NCBI GenBank assembly: GCA_039519185.1
Contig: CM076847.1
Location: forward strand, 41,636,916-41,700,915
DNA length: 64,000 nt
DNA from: Astragalus membranaceus
Lineage: Eukaryota; Streptophyta; Magnoliopsida; Fabales; Fabaceae
Reading direction: 5' to 3'
The notes under the pieces: generated by a model
Told to the model about the DNA's origin: nothing
Databases searched by the model: none
What the model saw: the letters and a program-made list of their open reading frames with translations, nothing else
Made by a program: the position numbers and the translations under genes
Shown here: positions 10,189 through 21,807 of the stretch, piece after piece
Layout of the letters: the number at the start of each line of letters is the position of its first letter
How positions within the stretch are numbered: position 1 is the stretch's first letter

Positions 10189-11252
10189 TTTGAAATAAAA
10201 GCGATGGGCAAGTCCACAGCTTCCCAATTTTTGAGCTTCTCCTCAGCATGGAAACGGCGAACTAAACTGGTCCCACCCACTTCAGATCCATCCTCGATGG
10301 CAGCAATGCGGTTAGGATTCAACAATCCGGCACTGGTAAAACTCTGTCTGATATCACAAATGGGAATCCTTTTGGACCAGGGGACTTGACCTCTCAGCTT
10401 GGCCAATCTTTCATCTCTTCTCTCTTCAGACAACTTCCTTTTCTCCTCTTCACTAGGGCAGTATCCCAAACCACAACGACCCTTGTTCTCTTTCAGCTGC
10501 ACTGGGGCAAGAATTCCTTGTCCTACCTTTCCAAGACCGCGTTCTAGCTGATAATCTTGGTCCATCATAATTCTCGCGACCATCTCTCCACTCTTTGACA
10601 GCTTTATCACGGGCGATGACGATCCACATCCACCAAGCACAGCATTGGCAATTTCAAGAGATTGGAAAGAAGTCTCCAAAGACTCTTCAGCTGCTTCCAC
10701 ATAAGGGAACATAGAAGACTTGTTAACTAGCATCTCTTCTTCTCCATACAACACCACAATTTTGTCATTAACCACAAACTTAACCCTCTGGTGTAGAGAT
10801 GAAGGAATAGCCCCAGCCATATGGATCTATGGCCTCCCGAGTAAACAACTGTATGAGGAGGATACGTCCATGACTTGAAAATTGATATAAAAAGTTTTTG
10901 GTCCTATTTGAATGGGGAATTCCATCTCCCCTATCACTTCTTTCTTTGACCCATCGAACGCCCTCACCAGAGTTGAGCTTGGCTTCATAAAGGAACAATC
11001 AACATCCAGTTTGCTTACAGTTGACTGGGGCATCACATTCAAAGAAGAACCGTTGTCAATTAATACCCGCGCCAACACGAAATCTCCGCATTTGACTGAG
11101 ATGTGCAAAGCTTGATTGTGTTTCTTTCCCTCTGGGGGAAGTTCTTCATTGGTGAAGGTCAGATGGTTGGCAGCTACAATATTCCCAACTACTTCATCAA
11201 ATTGGCCAACAGAGATATTCTGAGCAACATGTGCTTCATTCAGCACTTTCAT
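10189..11252 (-). pseudogene. E6 ORF3 exon 1: protease and N-terminal pol
   Basis: Begins at ATGAAAGTGCTG (11252), overlapping the gag end in another frame. It contains the aspartic protease with active-site motif LIDNGSSLNVMP and the flap-side SCLLGRP. Directly after GRP a TAG replaces the Trp codon found at this place in the family (stop at about 10827-10829). The frame then continues without interruption through MAGAIPSSLHQRVKF and a G-patch-like stretch (GLGKVGQGI, GRCGLGYCPSEEE) to the intron. One nonsense change is the only lesion seen in this exon. Protease would process Gag and Pol in the particle. Confidence 0.88.
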
Positions 11253-13666
11253 GGGGCAGATCTATGCGCTTCTGAACTCATCAACAAAGACAGCATCGAA
11301 ATCTTCGCCGGAGTTTGGTTCATCTGATCGACCACTTTATAATCACTTTGTTTCACAATCTTGAGAAACTCATCTGTTTCAGTCTCTGCCCCTTTCTTCT
11401 TCTGAATATTCTCTGCCTCCTTTTCTTTACCCTTACGGGCTCTATCTTCGGCTTCCTTGGAGGACTCAATTCGACCAAACTCAGGAGCATACATCCGACC
11501 GCTCCTTGTCATCCCGCTTGACCCAGTTATATTTGTAACAGTGGTGCTTGGAGAAACTCCTACTGAAGGTAAGGTGTTGTACTTCCACGGTACGGCGTTA
11601 TCTTTCTCATAAGGAAATGGAGCTGGGATTTCAATAACCAATGGCTGTGGTTTGGCTTGGACCGGTTTTGAATTATACAGTATCTCAATTGTCTTTCTGG
11701 CCTCTTTGCCATCATTGAACTGCAGCATTAGCACACTTTCTTCTTTCTCAACTACTTCCAACCGAACCACATAACGGTCCATCAAATCTTGCAAAACAAA
11801 CTTAAAATCCTCACAAGCACCTGCACACGCAGGGTCAGCACACACACAACCTTTCTGAATTACCCTACAGCGACATAACTCAGCATGTATGTCTTCCAAA
11901 GGAGTCTTGATACTCTCAACGTTCTTTATCATGATCTGGTTCCCAGAATCTTCTATAGCATTAGCAGACGGTGCCCCATGACCTGGCAAGGGATTAGTTG
12001 TTATGCTCGGATTGTTCGGTTTAAAAGATAGGCAATTGGCATCAATTAGGTCCTGAACTATAAACTTGAACGCATAGCAATCTTCCACCGTGTGACCGAC
12101 CCCTCCATTATGGAAAATACATGTGGCGTCAGCATTATATCCTCTGGGGAAGGGTGGTTGCACAGTCCTCATAGGGCGAGTCTTGACTAGATTCTTTGCA
12201 ATGAGATGATTAAACAGCTCAGTATAAGTGATGGGAATTGGATCAAAACTGGTACGTTTCCTTTCTTGGTGATTCTGAGTCCTGTGACCTGGATTATTCT
12301 GCGGCGGCTGAGCTGAAACAGAGAACGGAACTTTCTGCGGTGGAGCGTTGAAGGACGGACCTCCCCCTGCTGTAATGACATTTGTCTCTCCCTCTTTCTT
12401 CTTAGGGAAATTTGAAAAAGGTTTCTTCTGCCCACCAGAATTGCCAAAACCTCCGACAATTTTCCCACTACGCAATGCATGTTTCAGACGTTCCCCAATG
12501 ATCACCATATCAGAGAAGCTAGAAGAGACACTACCCACCAATCGATCATAGTATATTCCTGGGAGAGTTTCCATGAACATATATACCATTTCCCTTTCTG
12601 TCAATTGTGGCTTCACTTGGGCTGCTACACTTCTCCACTTCTGGGCATATTCTTTAAATGATTCCCTATCGCCTTTGCTCATGAGTTGTAGTTGAGATCT
12701 GTCAGGTGCCAGATCCATGTTGTATTGATACTGTTTAAGAAATGCCTCTGAGAGATCCTTCCAACCATGGATGTCGGAGGATTGCAGTTGCATATACCAG
12801 TCTAGAGACGCTCCGGTCAGACTGTTCTGAAAGAAATGGATCAGCAGCTTATCATCATGGGCATAAGCTACCATCTTTCTGACATACATCGTTAGATGGC
12901 TGGAGGGAAAGCCAGTGCCGCGGTACTTGTCGAAATCTGGCGCCTTGAATTTGGGAGGTATAACAACACCTGGGACAAGACACAGGTCCCGTGCATCTTT
13001 AGCCCTTGTACCTGACCCTTCCATTGCTCTCAACCGCTCTTCTAGCAAGTGATATCTGTCTCTTGGTTGTGAACTTTCAACCATCTGGCCCTGAGGATAG
13101 CTCCCTGGACTGAAATAATAACCCCCATATTGAGTGGGGTTTCCCATTTGATAAGCAGCATTTGGAGGATTCACAGCAACCTCCGGAGCAGGAGTAAGAG
13201 AACTTCATGGAGGAATCATACTGGGACCAGGGATGTGAATTGGTGGCACACCCGGAGTTCCACTGGAAGTAACCACCACAGGAATGGCTTCAGCAGTGGA
13301 TGGTGTATAACTCATGGGCATCCCCCATGGATATATTTGTGCATTTGGTTGTCTCTGACCGCTTGTCCCCGGAGAACCACCAACTTCTGGCCTGGGAGGA
13401 GGATGAACAGCTATAGTTTCAGCTGATGTAGGAGGAGAAACAAAGGTAACGACCCCTTCTGGATTTACGACTGCGGCAGCCCCAGCAGCGGCCCCACTTT
13501 TCAGAGTTTGCAGCATATTCATTACCTCAGCCATCTGGGCCTCCATAGCGCCTACCTTATCTCTCAAGATCTGATTCTCCTGAGCCAGCTGCTCAGGGTT
13601 GAGCATCGTTATAACTGGGTCATGATTCTCATTCTCGAACTGTAGATCCTCTGGAATACTCGCCAT
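11249..13666 (-). pseudogene. E6 ORF2: Ogre Gag
   Basis: Gag forms the virus-like particle. The likely start is the ATG at 13666 (MASIPEDLQFENENHD), though the frame is open further upstream. Next comes a short coiled-coil (LAQENQILRDKVGAMEAQM), then a Pro-rich linker with an in-frame TGA at 13205-13207. The retrotransposon Gag domain follows at about 12250-12970 (SLTGASLDWYMQL, REMVYMFMETLPG). A Cys/His cluster, CIFHNGGVGHTVEDC, lies at the position where Ogre Gags carry an atypical zinc-binding motif. The frame ends SEAHRSAP, where a 1-nt shift separates it from the protease frame. The stop and shift make it a pseudogene, otherwise well conserved. Confidence 0.88.
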
Positions 13667-14010
13667 TAATCTTTCTTGAAGGCGCGTGTTGTAGCGGTGG
13701 AAACGAACCAGCGTGCCTTTCTTTTCTGTTCGCGGAACATTTTCATAAGTTCGAGAATGAATGCATAAATGAATGCAATGCATAAATATACATGTATGTG
13801 TATGACATGCGGATGTGTTCCTCTCACGTAGTGCCAGGGAAATTGCGTATTTCATTTTGACAAGCAACAAGGATCGAGAATATGAAATGAACCGTACACA
13901 TTTATCTGAACTGAAACATACAATTCTTTTATTCATTCATAACGAAAGGACAAGAGTACATCATGAAGAGTTCTTAAAGCCTTAAAAAGTAAATTACAAT
14001 AACTAGAATT
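13667..14010 (-). other. E6 spacer between ORF1 and gag
   Basis: About 344 bp of AT-rich DNA with ATGCAT and GAATGCATAAATG words. A gag-phase frame extends upstream of the chosen start, including RYNTRLQERL, which resembles an Ogre Gag N-terminus, so Gag may begin earlier or be joined by splicing. No separate gene seen. Confidence 0.6.
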
Positions 14011-15987
14011 TCAAACAACAGCCAAGTCCATGCATTGGTTCCTCTTTCTCTTTCTTGAAGTTGAAGGACGATCTGCCCGACCCCTCATCTCTTGAATCAA
14101 ACCCCTGTCATACTCGACGAAGCCCTGAACCTCCGCTGGAGTGGTGCGCACGTCCACAGCAAGCTCAGCATCTCTCAAACGCCTAGGAAGGCCTGTAACA
14201 GTGTCATAACACAACTTGGACAAGCGTGCATACTTCTCTTGCAAGATCTGGCAATGATCATCCAACCTTCGGTGCTCTTCCATCAAATAGGTCATCTCAG
14301 CCCTGAACCTCTCTAGTAAATCATTCTGGTGCCTTACGTGGTCCTCCAATGTTGTGGACCTCCCGAGCTCTCCATGAAACATTGCCTTGCAATCCTCAAG
14401 CCTCTCTTGCAACAAATCCCTGGCTTGCATCTCATCCCGGAGTCTTTTCTCATAATCAGCAGTTAGGGCTTTCAGCTGCGCTTTTGCCTCCCTCAATTGG
14501 CTCCTCAAGCTTCTTTCTAAGTCTTTGGATGCACTCAACTGAGCCTTCCACGCACGGGCATCACCAAGCGCTCTATCTCTGTCCAAGTTTCGGGCTTTGA
14601 TCTCGCTTGTAGCACTCTTGAGACCACCTTGCACATCGAGAAGTTTCTGATTACTAGCAGCAATTTTCTCCTTACAGTCAGCAAGGCATTTCACTTTGTG
14701 TTCATTCTCTTGCTCTAAGCTCTTCTTCTCTTGAAGTAGCTTTTCCAACTGGGCCCGCAATTCTAGCTTCTCTTGCTGGGACTGGGATAAGGCAGCTCTG
14801 AGTTCCTCAACCTCCTCATTAAGGACGGGAGCAGGTGGAGGAATCTCAACTTCAATCTGAGGAGCAACTCTAAATGGGAGCTTAACCGTCTGCACCCGGA
14901 GCTGGACCCACTGAAGATAGCCTTCGCCTACACTTGTGTCTCTACGGCCCAACTCAGCACGCCCCTTCCTTACTGGTCTGTCCCAAGCCCGGACAATCCT
15001 TCTCAACAAACTCAAATTTTCAGAGCCTCTACCATGCATCACAAAACTAGTCAGAGACTCATCCGGAGGTGGACTTGTCATCGAATAACCCAACTGCCTC
15101 AATGCAAGAGCTGGGTTGTAAGTGATACACCCTCTGGTGCCAACAAGAGGAACATTTGGAAAACCGCTAAGCTGAAAGATAAATTCTGACACATCGCGGG
15201 CCAGAGTGCACCATTGGATATCACTTCCCTTGAGATTTGCAATGAACTGCTTCCACTCATTCTTCCCTTTTTCTTCAATGTGCCCTCTGAACACATGTGA
15301 GGCAAACCATCGGTACAGAACTGGCATACAACACATAACCATTCCGCCTCCCTTAGAGTGACGATCAACGAGAGAGTAATACAGGTCAGCTAAGATAACA
15401 GAGGTAGGATCTTGTTCCCGCTTTTTGAATGTGAGGAACACATCAATAGCTGCGGCATCAACAAAGTTCTCCACACATGGAAACAGGACAATTCCATAAA
15501 CAAGAAGAGCGAGTACATCAGAGAGAGTCTTCCATTCTTTCTTGGCGAGTAGGACATCAGCTTCAGCTTCTAAGAATTTTCTGGTCAAACCTTGCTTTTG
15601 ACCCTTGACTTCCACATTTTTGACCAAGATTTCTTCTTTGACTTGAAGAATACCAGCTAAAGCTTTGACTATGGAGTATTTCTCCACATAAGAATATGGT
15701 TTGTAGCTTGCAGCAGGAAAACCCAAAATCTTCTAAAACTCTTCCAAGGTTGGGACCAACTGATAATCTTGAAAAGTGAAGCAACGGTACTCAAGATCAA
15801 AGTACTGAGCCAAAGCAGTGAGAGCCTCAGTCTGGACATTCACCTCCAACAAGTCTAGGAGATTACCATACATACTCTGAAAAGCCTCTTTTCGCCATGA
15901 GGGAAACTGATTGCCGAGCTTAACCAAACTTTGGACATCCTGTTGCTTGAAATTCCACTTGAGGGTTCTTTTCAAATTCTGATCCAT
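14011..15987 (-). pseudogene. E6 ORF1: Ogre-specific protein of unknown function
   Basis: A 658-codon frame from ATG at 15987 (MDQNLKRTLKW), broken only by a TAG at 15733-15735. Its position between the 5' LTR and gag is diagnostic for Ogre elements. The N-terminal 300 residues (motifs SMYGNLLDLLEV, ALAQYFDLEYRCFTFQDYQL, CCMPVLYRWFASHVF, IQWCTLARDVSEFIF) resemble plant mobile-domain (PMD) proteins, which in host genes act in silencing and development. Residues of about 310-530 form a long coiled coil rich in Glu, Leu, Gln and Lys; the tail is basic (SRKRKRN, a possible nuclear signal). Biochemical role unknown. The PMD likeness is from memory of the family and needs a profile search. Confidence 0.82.
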
Positions 15988-17104
15988 TTTTCACTGGTAC
16001 CTACAATTCCCCGGCACTAATGAGAATGCATGCGAAATGAATGCATGAATGCATAATGAGGATGATGGAAAGAAAATTATTTACAACATATGATTTTCAA
16101 AAGCCGAAACTTCGTATTTCTGGAAAAATATATTCACTTGATTTTTTCAAAAAGTTTGGATGCGGGGGGGGGGGGGGGGGGGGGGTATGCAGCTCCTTTG
16201 TGTCCTACAGGGTTTCTTTGCGACATGATCTAAGGCTATTTTTAGGGGTTCACACTTCAAGGATAGCACTAAAAGGGCCCTAGATAAGGTTCCTAGAGCC
16301 AACGACCTCATCTGAGAGCACCGATCACAAGGCCGTACGTCCAAGTGATGATGTCACCAAACAAAGCCAAACTCTAGGTGAAGTCTTCGCAATCACACAA
16401 CAAGACGTACGTCCAGTGAGCAACCACTAATGACTTCGTTCTAGCCTAAGATATACTCTAGCCCGGGTATAGGGCTGTCTCACCAAGAAATAAAAACAAA
16501 AGGAGTACAACGTGTGTGTAGGAGCACAATGCCAAACATACCCCCCACCTGCAAAGAAAATCCAGAAACAGTCCAGCCAAAGAAAATCATCTACCCTAGG
16601 GTTTTGCATATATCATTTCAATACAAGCAAGAAAACAACCTAGGGTACTAACAATCATTTGATGCTCTACTTATCTCAAGAAAAGGAGCCAAGAAGAGGG
16701 GATCATGATAGAAATGGGGAATACATGAACTTACCAAGGAAAGGGAGCGAAGAAGAAGGGGACATAATAAGATGGGGGGACATGATGCATGAGCTTACCT
16801 TTGAAGAAAGGGAGCAAAGAAGAAGGGATCATGGGGATTGGAGGAATGCATGAACATAAGTAAAGAAAGGAGTAGAAGAAACAAGAAGCAAACATAAAAG
16901 AAGAAAGAGGCAAATGCACATGAATGCAACACATTGAAAATGCAAAGAATGCTCAATCATTAATTGGTAAAGAAAGAGGAAGAGGAAAGAAAAAGAAGGA
17001 AGAAGAAGAAAAGAGGGAAATAGAACAATCACTCAAATCGAACAATTTTAAACCACACATCAAGTTAATTAGGCTTGACCCTCGTTTTTTTTAAAAAAAA
17101 AAGG
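15988..17104 (-). other. E6 5' leader with (G)22 tract
   Basis: Untranslated leader between primer site and ORF1. It holds a run of 22 G at 16164-16185 (C on the RNA strand), a region at 16220-16450 with CCGTACGTCCA and GACGTACGTCCAG words like those of the LTR, and a purine-rich block (16640-17010) made of degenerate repeats of AAAGGGAGCGAAGAAGAAGGGG and ACATGATGCATGA. A block of the same type occurs in the E4 leader at 33880-34060. No gene seen. Confidence 0.75.
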
Positions 17105-17122
17105 TCCCCAGTGAAGTCGCCA
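17105..17122 (-). other. E6 primer-binding site (tRNA-Arg)
   Basis: The minus strand reads TGGCGACTTCACTGGGGA, matching the complement of the 3' end of plant tRNA-Arg (ACG) except for two positions. It is two bases from the LTR start at 17125. tRNA-Arg priming is typical of Ogre elements. Confidence 0.85.
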
Positions 17123-18386
17123 GCTGTTGCACCCCGAAAAATCCGGTAGGGATTTCTCGATGTACAATGTGGAAGATAAATGAAGCCGCCATCAATATTT
17201 TAGTTTTTAGACGAAAACATTGAAAAAACGCCTTTTTATACATGGCGGGTGGTCTTTTCGAAATCAGGAGATGTAGGTTCGGGGGTCGGTTAGACACGGG
17301 GAAGGTATAAGCACCCCGCATCTCCTTTCTACCGAAAGGGAACCATTAATTTGATGTGTGGTTTCGACAAAGTTTTATTTGAAACGATGTTCTATTTCTT
17401 TTCGTTTTTCTTTTTTATTTGAGAAAAGCGTTTGGAAAGAAGACGGGGAAAAGAAAGAGATTTTTTTTTTGTATTTTTTTGAAAAGGGTGCTTGACGGGA
17501 CGTGGCCCGCTCCTATGTATCCTCAGATGCAATGAGGAAATCAAAGCTACGTAGTTCTCCTTTGTCGAGAAACTTTGGGTGTGTTGGTGTCTTTTATTGC
17601 AGCGGTTCTCGGGTCTGAACTGTACAGTCCACTAACCCTAAAACATAGACATCCCCGCCCGTACAGGCGACGTGCCCCCTGCTTATCGAAAAGTGATTTG
17701 AATTACTTAAGAAAATATTTGCTGTGAGATTGGTAGTTTTTGTTCGAGTAAGTATCTTAGGCTCGCACGAGCTGTACAACTCACTAATCCTAGGACTCTA
17801 ACCAATGTCGAACGTACATCCGAATCGGTTCCTTACTCATTTTTGAAAAGGATTGAAGTTGTTAATTACCGGTTTTAATTCTCATAAGTATCCCAAGATG
17901 TTTGAGTTGTACAACTCCGATCTTAGGACGCTAGACAACATCGGCCGTACGTCCGACTTGCCTCCTTATGAGTTTTCAAAAGGTTGGTTATTGATCTTAA
18001 AAGAAATTGATTAATTTGTGAAGACAATTAGCGAAGCATTGGATTTTGGAATATCATTTGAAAAAGGATTGATTAGAGGGGAGAGGAAGAGAATTCGAGG
18101 GTGGCTTTGGCCACAAAAGAAAAGAAAGTAGAATCTTCAATCAACTTTCAAGTCAAAACCAAAATGCAATACTTACCAATTTGCAAGCAAAATAATGAAT
18201 AATGGGAGCACAAGCATAAGCATTTCCATTTACAACAATTGTACACAAGAATGACATTGAGTCATCAACAATTAATGGCATGAACATATGATCAAAACAA
18301 CCAAATAAGTTGCCAAGAAAGGCACTTAAGGAAACATTGCAAAAGCTTGGTTCGGATTTTAGGCATTAGGCACAAGTTAAAAGTAT

Positions 18387-19175
18387 TTGGTAATCCTTGA
18401 CACTTGTTAACAATGCTCAATGCATAAGTGTCTAGTCACTTTACCAAATTAACATTAAAGCATAGGTAAAAGTTGAATCACTTTCAAGTGATCCTCAACA
18501 TTTTAAAATGGTGCTAGAAAACACATGTTGATTCATCTCACCAATCATCAACCAATTGAACAAATTAATAACCCAAAACATCACATTTACAAGTCCCAGA
18601 AATCAGCATTCTCAATTCCACATAAGCATAAACTTGCATTTATTCTTTGAAAATTAAAAGCAAGTTGAGTCACTTGTAGTAATCCTCATCACTTAGGGTT
18701 GAATCACACCTAGCAATCCCCTCACTTAAATCATAGTGCTCTAAGCACAAGTGAGGATCAAGTTGCTAGATCATCAACAAATTAACAATAAGCACATTAA
18801 AATAAGACTAGATAAGAGGACACATAAACAAAGTTGAATCACATTTAGCAATCTTCTCACTTGAAGACAAGTGCACTAGGCACTAGTGAGAATCAACTTG
18901 CTAGATCATCAACAAATTATTTGCAAGCACATTAAAATAGGAATAAATAAAAGGACACATAAGCAAAGTTGAATCACATCTAGCAATCTTCTCACTTGAA
19001 GAAAAATGCACTAGGCACTAGTGAGAATCAACTTGCTAGATCATCAACAAATTATTTGCAAGCACATTAAAATAGGACTAAATAAAAGGACACATAAACA
19101 AAGTTGAATCACATCTAGCAATCTTCTCACTTGAAGAAAAGTGCACTAGGCACTAGTGAGAATCAACTTGCTAGA
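18387..19175 (-). repeat. Tandem two-stem hairpin repeats in E6 LTR
   Basis: Units of about 134 bp (clear copies from about 18695, 18833, 18967 and 19101) contain GTTGAATCACAT, stem 1, stem 2, a loop with GTGCACTAGGCA, stem 2' and stem 1'. At 18710-18769 stem 1 is CTAGCAA/TTGCTAG and stem 2 is CCTCACTT/AAGTGAGG. A diverged unit at 18387-18447 has TTGGTAA/TTACCAA and GACACTT/AAGTGTC. The pairing is kept while the letters differ. Similar units occur in the E4 LTR at 23324-23385 and 23417-23478. Confidence 0.8.
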
Positions 19176-19875
19176 TCATCAACATAACAAACATTTGCAA
19201 ATAAAAAAACGGTGAAAATAGACATTTAACAACAAAACCAAATGCTAATAATAAGTATTAAACATCAACAAGCCAACAGGAACAATAAAATCATGTCAAG
19301 ACCAAGGGGTGCGAAACATATATAAGGCTTAAAATATCATTTACTTTCACTAAATGCAAGGAACAAGATGAAAATCACAAAAACACAAATTATTCTAGGG
19401 TGAGATGCCAACTCTCACCCCAACAACAACAACAACTACATTTTAAAGGTGAAGATGCAAAAATGTGATGAAAAGAAAAATGGGTTTTAATGCAAAAATG
19501 TGAGAGATGATGCAAGAGTTTTAGGGATTTACCTTGGATCCAAGCTAATAGAAGTAGGAAATGAAGAACAAGTAACCAAATCAACTAAAGTCTTCAAGAA
19601 ATGGTCCAAGAACCCCACACAAATTCCCAAATACCCAAGTGCTTGATGAGGAGGATATGAAATGGATGGTGAAAGGAGGAAGATCTATGAAGGAGGAGTG
19701 GATTTGAGGTGATTTGGTGGTGTTTGGGTGATGGAAACAAAAAAATGGAAGAGAGGAGAGTGAGGGGGGGGGGGGGCTACGGCCAAGGAGAGGGAAGGAG
19801 AGGAGAGAGTTGTGTGCTAGGTTTAGTGTAGGAGAGAATGAGCAAAAAGTTGTGATGTGTGGAAAATGAAAGGGT

Positions 19876-19882
19876 ATTTATA
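19876..19882 (-). promoter_or_regulatory. TATA box of E6 LTR
   Basis: Minus strand TATAAAT in the context CCCTATAAATACCC. It is the only strong TATA box in the expected third of the LTR and matches the form seen in solo LTRs A and B and in E4. Confidence 0.7.
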
Positions 19883-20859
19883 GGGTGGGAGTGAGCTTTG
19901 GGGTAAAATGGTAATCAAACCAATTAAATCAATTAACATTCAGCTGAATATTAATAAATAAAATTGATTTGAACTTGGTCACCAAGTTAGAGGGTATTTT
20001 AGTCATTGGCTTTGAGAGGTGCACTAGGATTAGACTTTAAATTTGAATGGAGGGTGGAGATGCATCATCACATGGATTGAGGGTGTTGAAGAAACACAAA
20101 TGGAGAGTATGGAGAGGGCATTGCTGTTCGCCCAGCACCATGAGGAGAGGAGGGAAGGAAAAAAGGAAAAATGCAAGCTTGCACAAAATAGTACATTTTG
20201 TCTTATTGAGGACACTACCTTATTTTCATTCTTTTTGATTTTTCTTTTTATTCCATGAAGATTCTTTTTTTTTATTTTGGGCTCATCCTAGGATTCAGTC
20301 ATTGGGCCCAAAATTCCATGACAACACCATTCCCAAAATTGATTTTGGGCCCCACTCTAGCGAAAATGACCATTTTGCCCTTTTGTTCGAAAATTGAGTT
20401 TTATGCTAGGAGACTTAAAAAAAAAATCACAACTAAGCACAAATCTTCCTCAAATAATCCTTTGGTGATGGTTCAGTGATTTGGGACGAAAAAACCGCTT
20501 TTAGCGTGAAATGACCAAAATGCCCTTTCACCCTAAAAACCCTAGTTTTTGCCCAAAGCGCATTTTCACTTTAAAAATGACTTTTCCCTCTAGGAATGAC
20601 CTCTAAGACCTTGGGATGCATGTTAAGTGGCTTGTTCTGAGAAAACACCCCTTATTTGCGAAATGACTAAAACACCCCTTTTGCACTGAAAAACCCTAAA
20701 TTGTCCAAAAGTACATTCCAACTCCAAAAATGATTTTAGAAACTTTGAAATGACTTCTATAATCCTAAATGCAATGCATGATGCTCTTTTCTCTTATTTA
20801 TTTATTTTTTGGGGAAAATTAGGGTTTTGACCTAAGCCGGACAAAATTGGGGTATGACA

Positions 20860-21454
20860 ACGAGGAGTGAGCTTCTTCGACTTCAAGGCACGTCCAACAC
20901 CAGTCACCGGAGTGACTCTCAGAAATACATGTTCACCTGCTTGGAATTCTAAATCTTTCCTCCGGTTATCATGGTAGCTCTTTTGTCGACTCTGCGACGC
21001 TTTCATCTTCTCACGGATCAACTTAACCTTCTCAGTTTTCTCGCGAACAATTTCTGGTCCAAGCACCATGCTCTCACCAGACTCATACCAACATAGTGGG
21101 GTTCTACACTTCCGACCATACAACGCCTCAAAAGGTGCCATCCCAATACTAGAATGGTAGCTGTTGTTGTATGTGAATTCTATCAATGGAAGGTAGGAAT
21201 CCCATGAACCTCCCTGCTCCAAGACACAGGCTCTCAATAAATCTTCCAGTGACTGAATTGTCCTCTCTGGCTGACCATCTGTCTGAGGATGATAGGCTGA
21301 ACTCAACCTCAACTTTGATCCCAACTTCTCATGCAAACTTCTCCAGAACTCGGAAGTAAACCTCGGGTCTCTGTCTGAAACAATACTCATAGGAACTCCG
21401 TGAAGCTTCACAACTTCCCGGATATAGATCTCTGCCAACCTAGGCACTGGATAC
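20860..21454 (-). pseudogene. E5 pol fragment: integrase core and C-terminus
   Basis: The left piece of Tekay-type element E5, cut off on the left by the E6 LTR and on the right by E4. It carries the integrase core from PRLAEIYIREVVKLHGVP through SIVSDRDPRFTSEF (catalytic Asp) and the HPQTDGQ-E region (catalytic Glu) to VTPVTGVGRALKSKKLTPR at the start of the GPY/F module. This stretch has no stop. The remaining integrase end, chromodomain and 3' LTR are not in the window. It pairs with the fragment at 56452, where the frame resumes after one GATAC copy. Confidence 0.9.
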
Positions 21455-21807
21455 TGTTGCGCCCGAAAAAGTTCCCGAGGGAAAACCTTCCTCGTTCACA
21501 ACTTTTCCTAAAGTCAATGAAGCCGCCACCAATATTTATTAAGGAAAATATTAGGAAAACCTTTTTTGGAAAGCGATTGGTCTTGCGAAACTAGAGAATA
21601 GGGTTCGGGGGTCGGTTACGCGCAGGGAAGGTGTTAGCACCCCACACGTCCTCTCTACTGAGAGGGAACCTTTAATTAAATGTGTGGTTTTAGTGTGTTG
21701 ACTTGAAAATACTTAATTTTGCCTCTCTACTTCTTATTGAAAAAGTCTTAACAAAAATCTTTATTTATTAGGAAAAAAAGGGGGAAAAATGATTTTTTAG
21801 AAAAAGT

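Larger units (their letters stand above)
6687..20859 (-). mobile_element. E6, Ogre-type (Tat lineage) retrotransposon, 3' truncated
   Basis: A minus-strand Ogre element: 5' LTR at 17125-20859, tRNA-Arg primer site, ORF1, gag, protease, an intron, reverse transcriptase, and the start of RNase H, after which it is cut off at 6687. The integrase and the 3' LTR are missing. The extra ORF before gag and the intron between protease and RT define the Ogre group. It inserted into the pol of E5 at 20860; the right flank ACGAG would be one TSD copy, but its partner was lost with the missing end. Solo LTR B sits inside pol. Confidence 0.92.
17125..20859 (-). repeat. E6 (Ogre) 5' LTR, 3.7 kb
   Basis: Runs from TGTTGCACCCCGAAAA to AAATTGGGGTATGACA, with ends closely related to those of the E4 LTR. 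A TATA box on the minus strand at 19882-19876 places transcription start near 19845, so about 2.7 kb of R-U5 would be transcribed. That part holds the TACGTA hairpin unit (17490-17557), GTACAACTC hairpins (17746-17972) and two-stem hairpin repeats (18387-19170). A G-run lies at 19765-19776. No protein-coding gene; the small frames here are not conserved. Confidence 0.9.
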
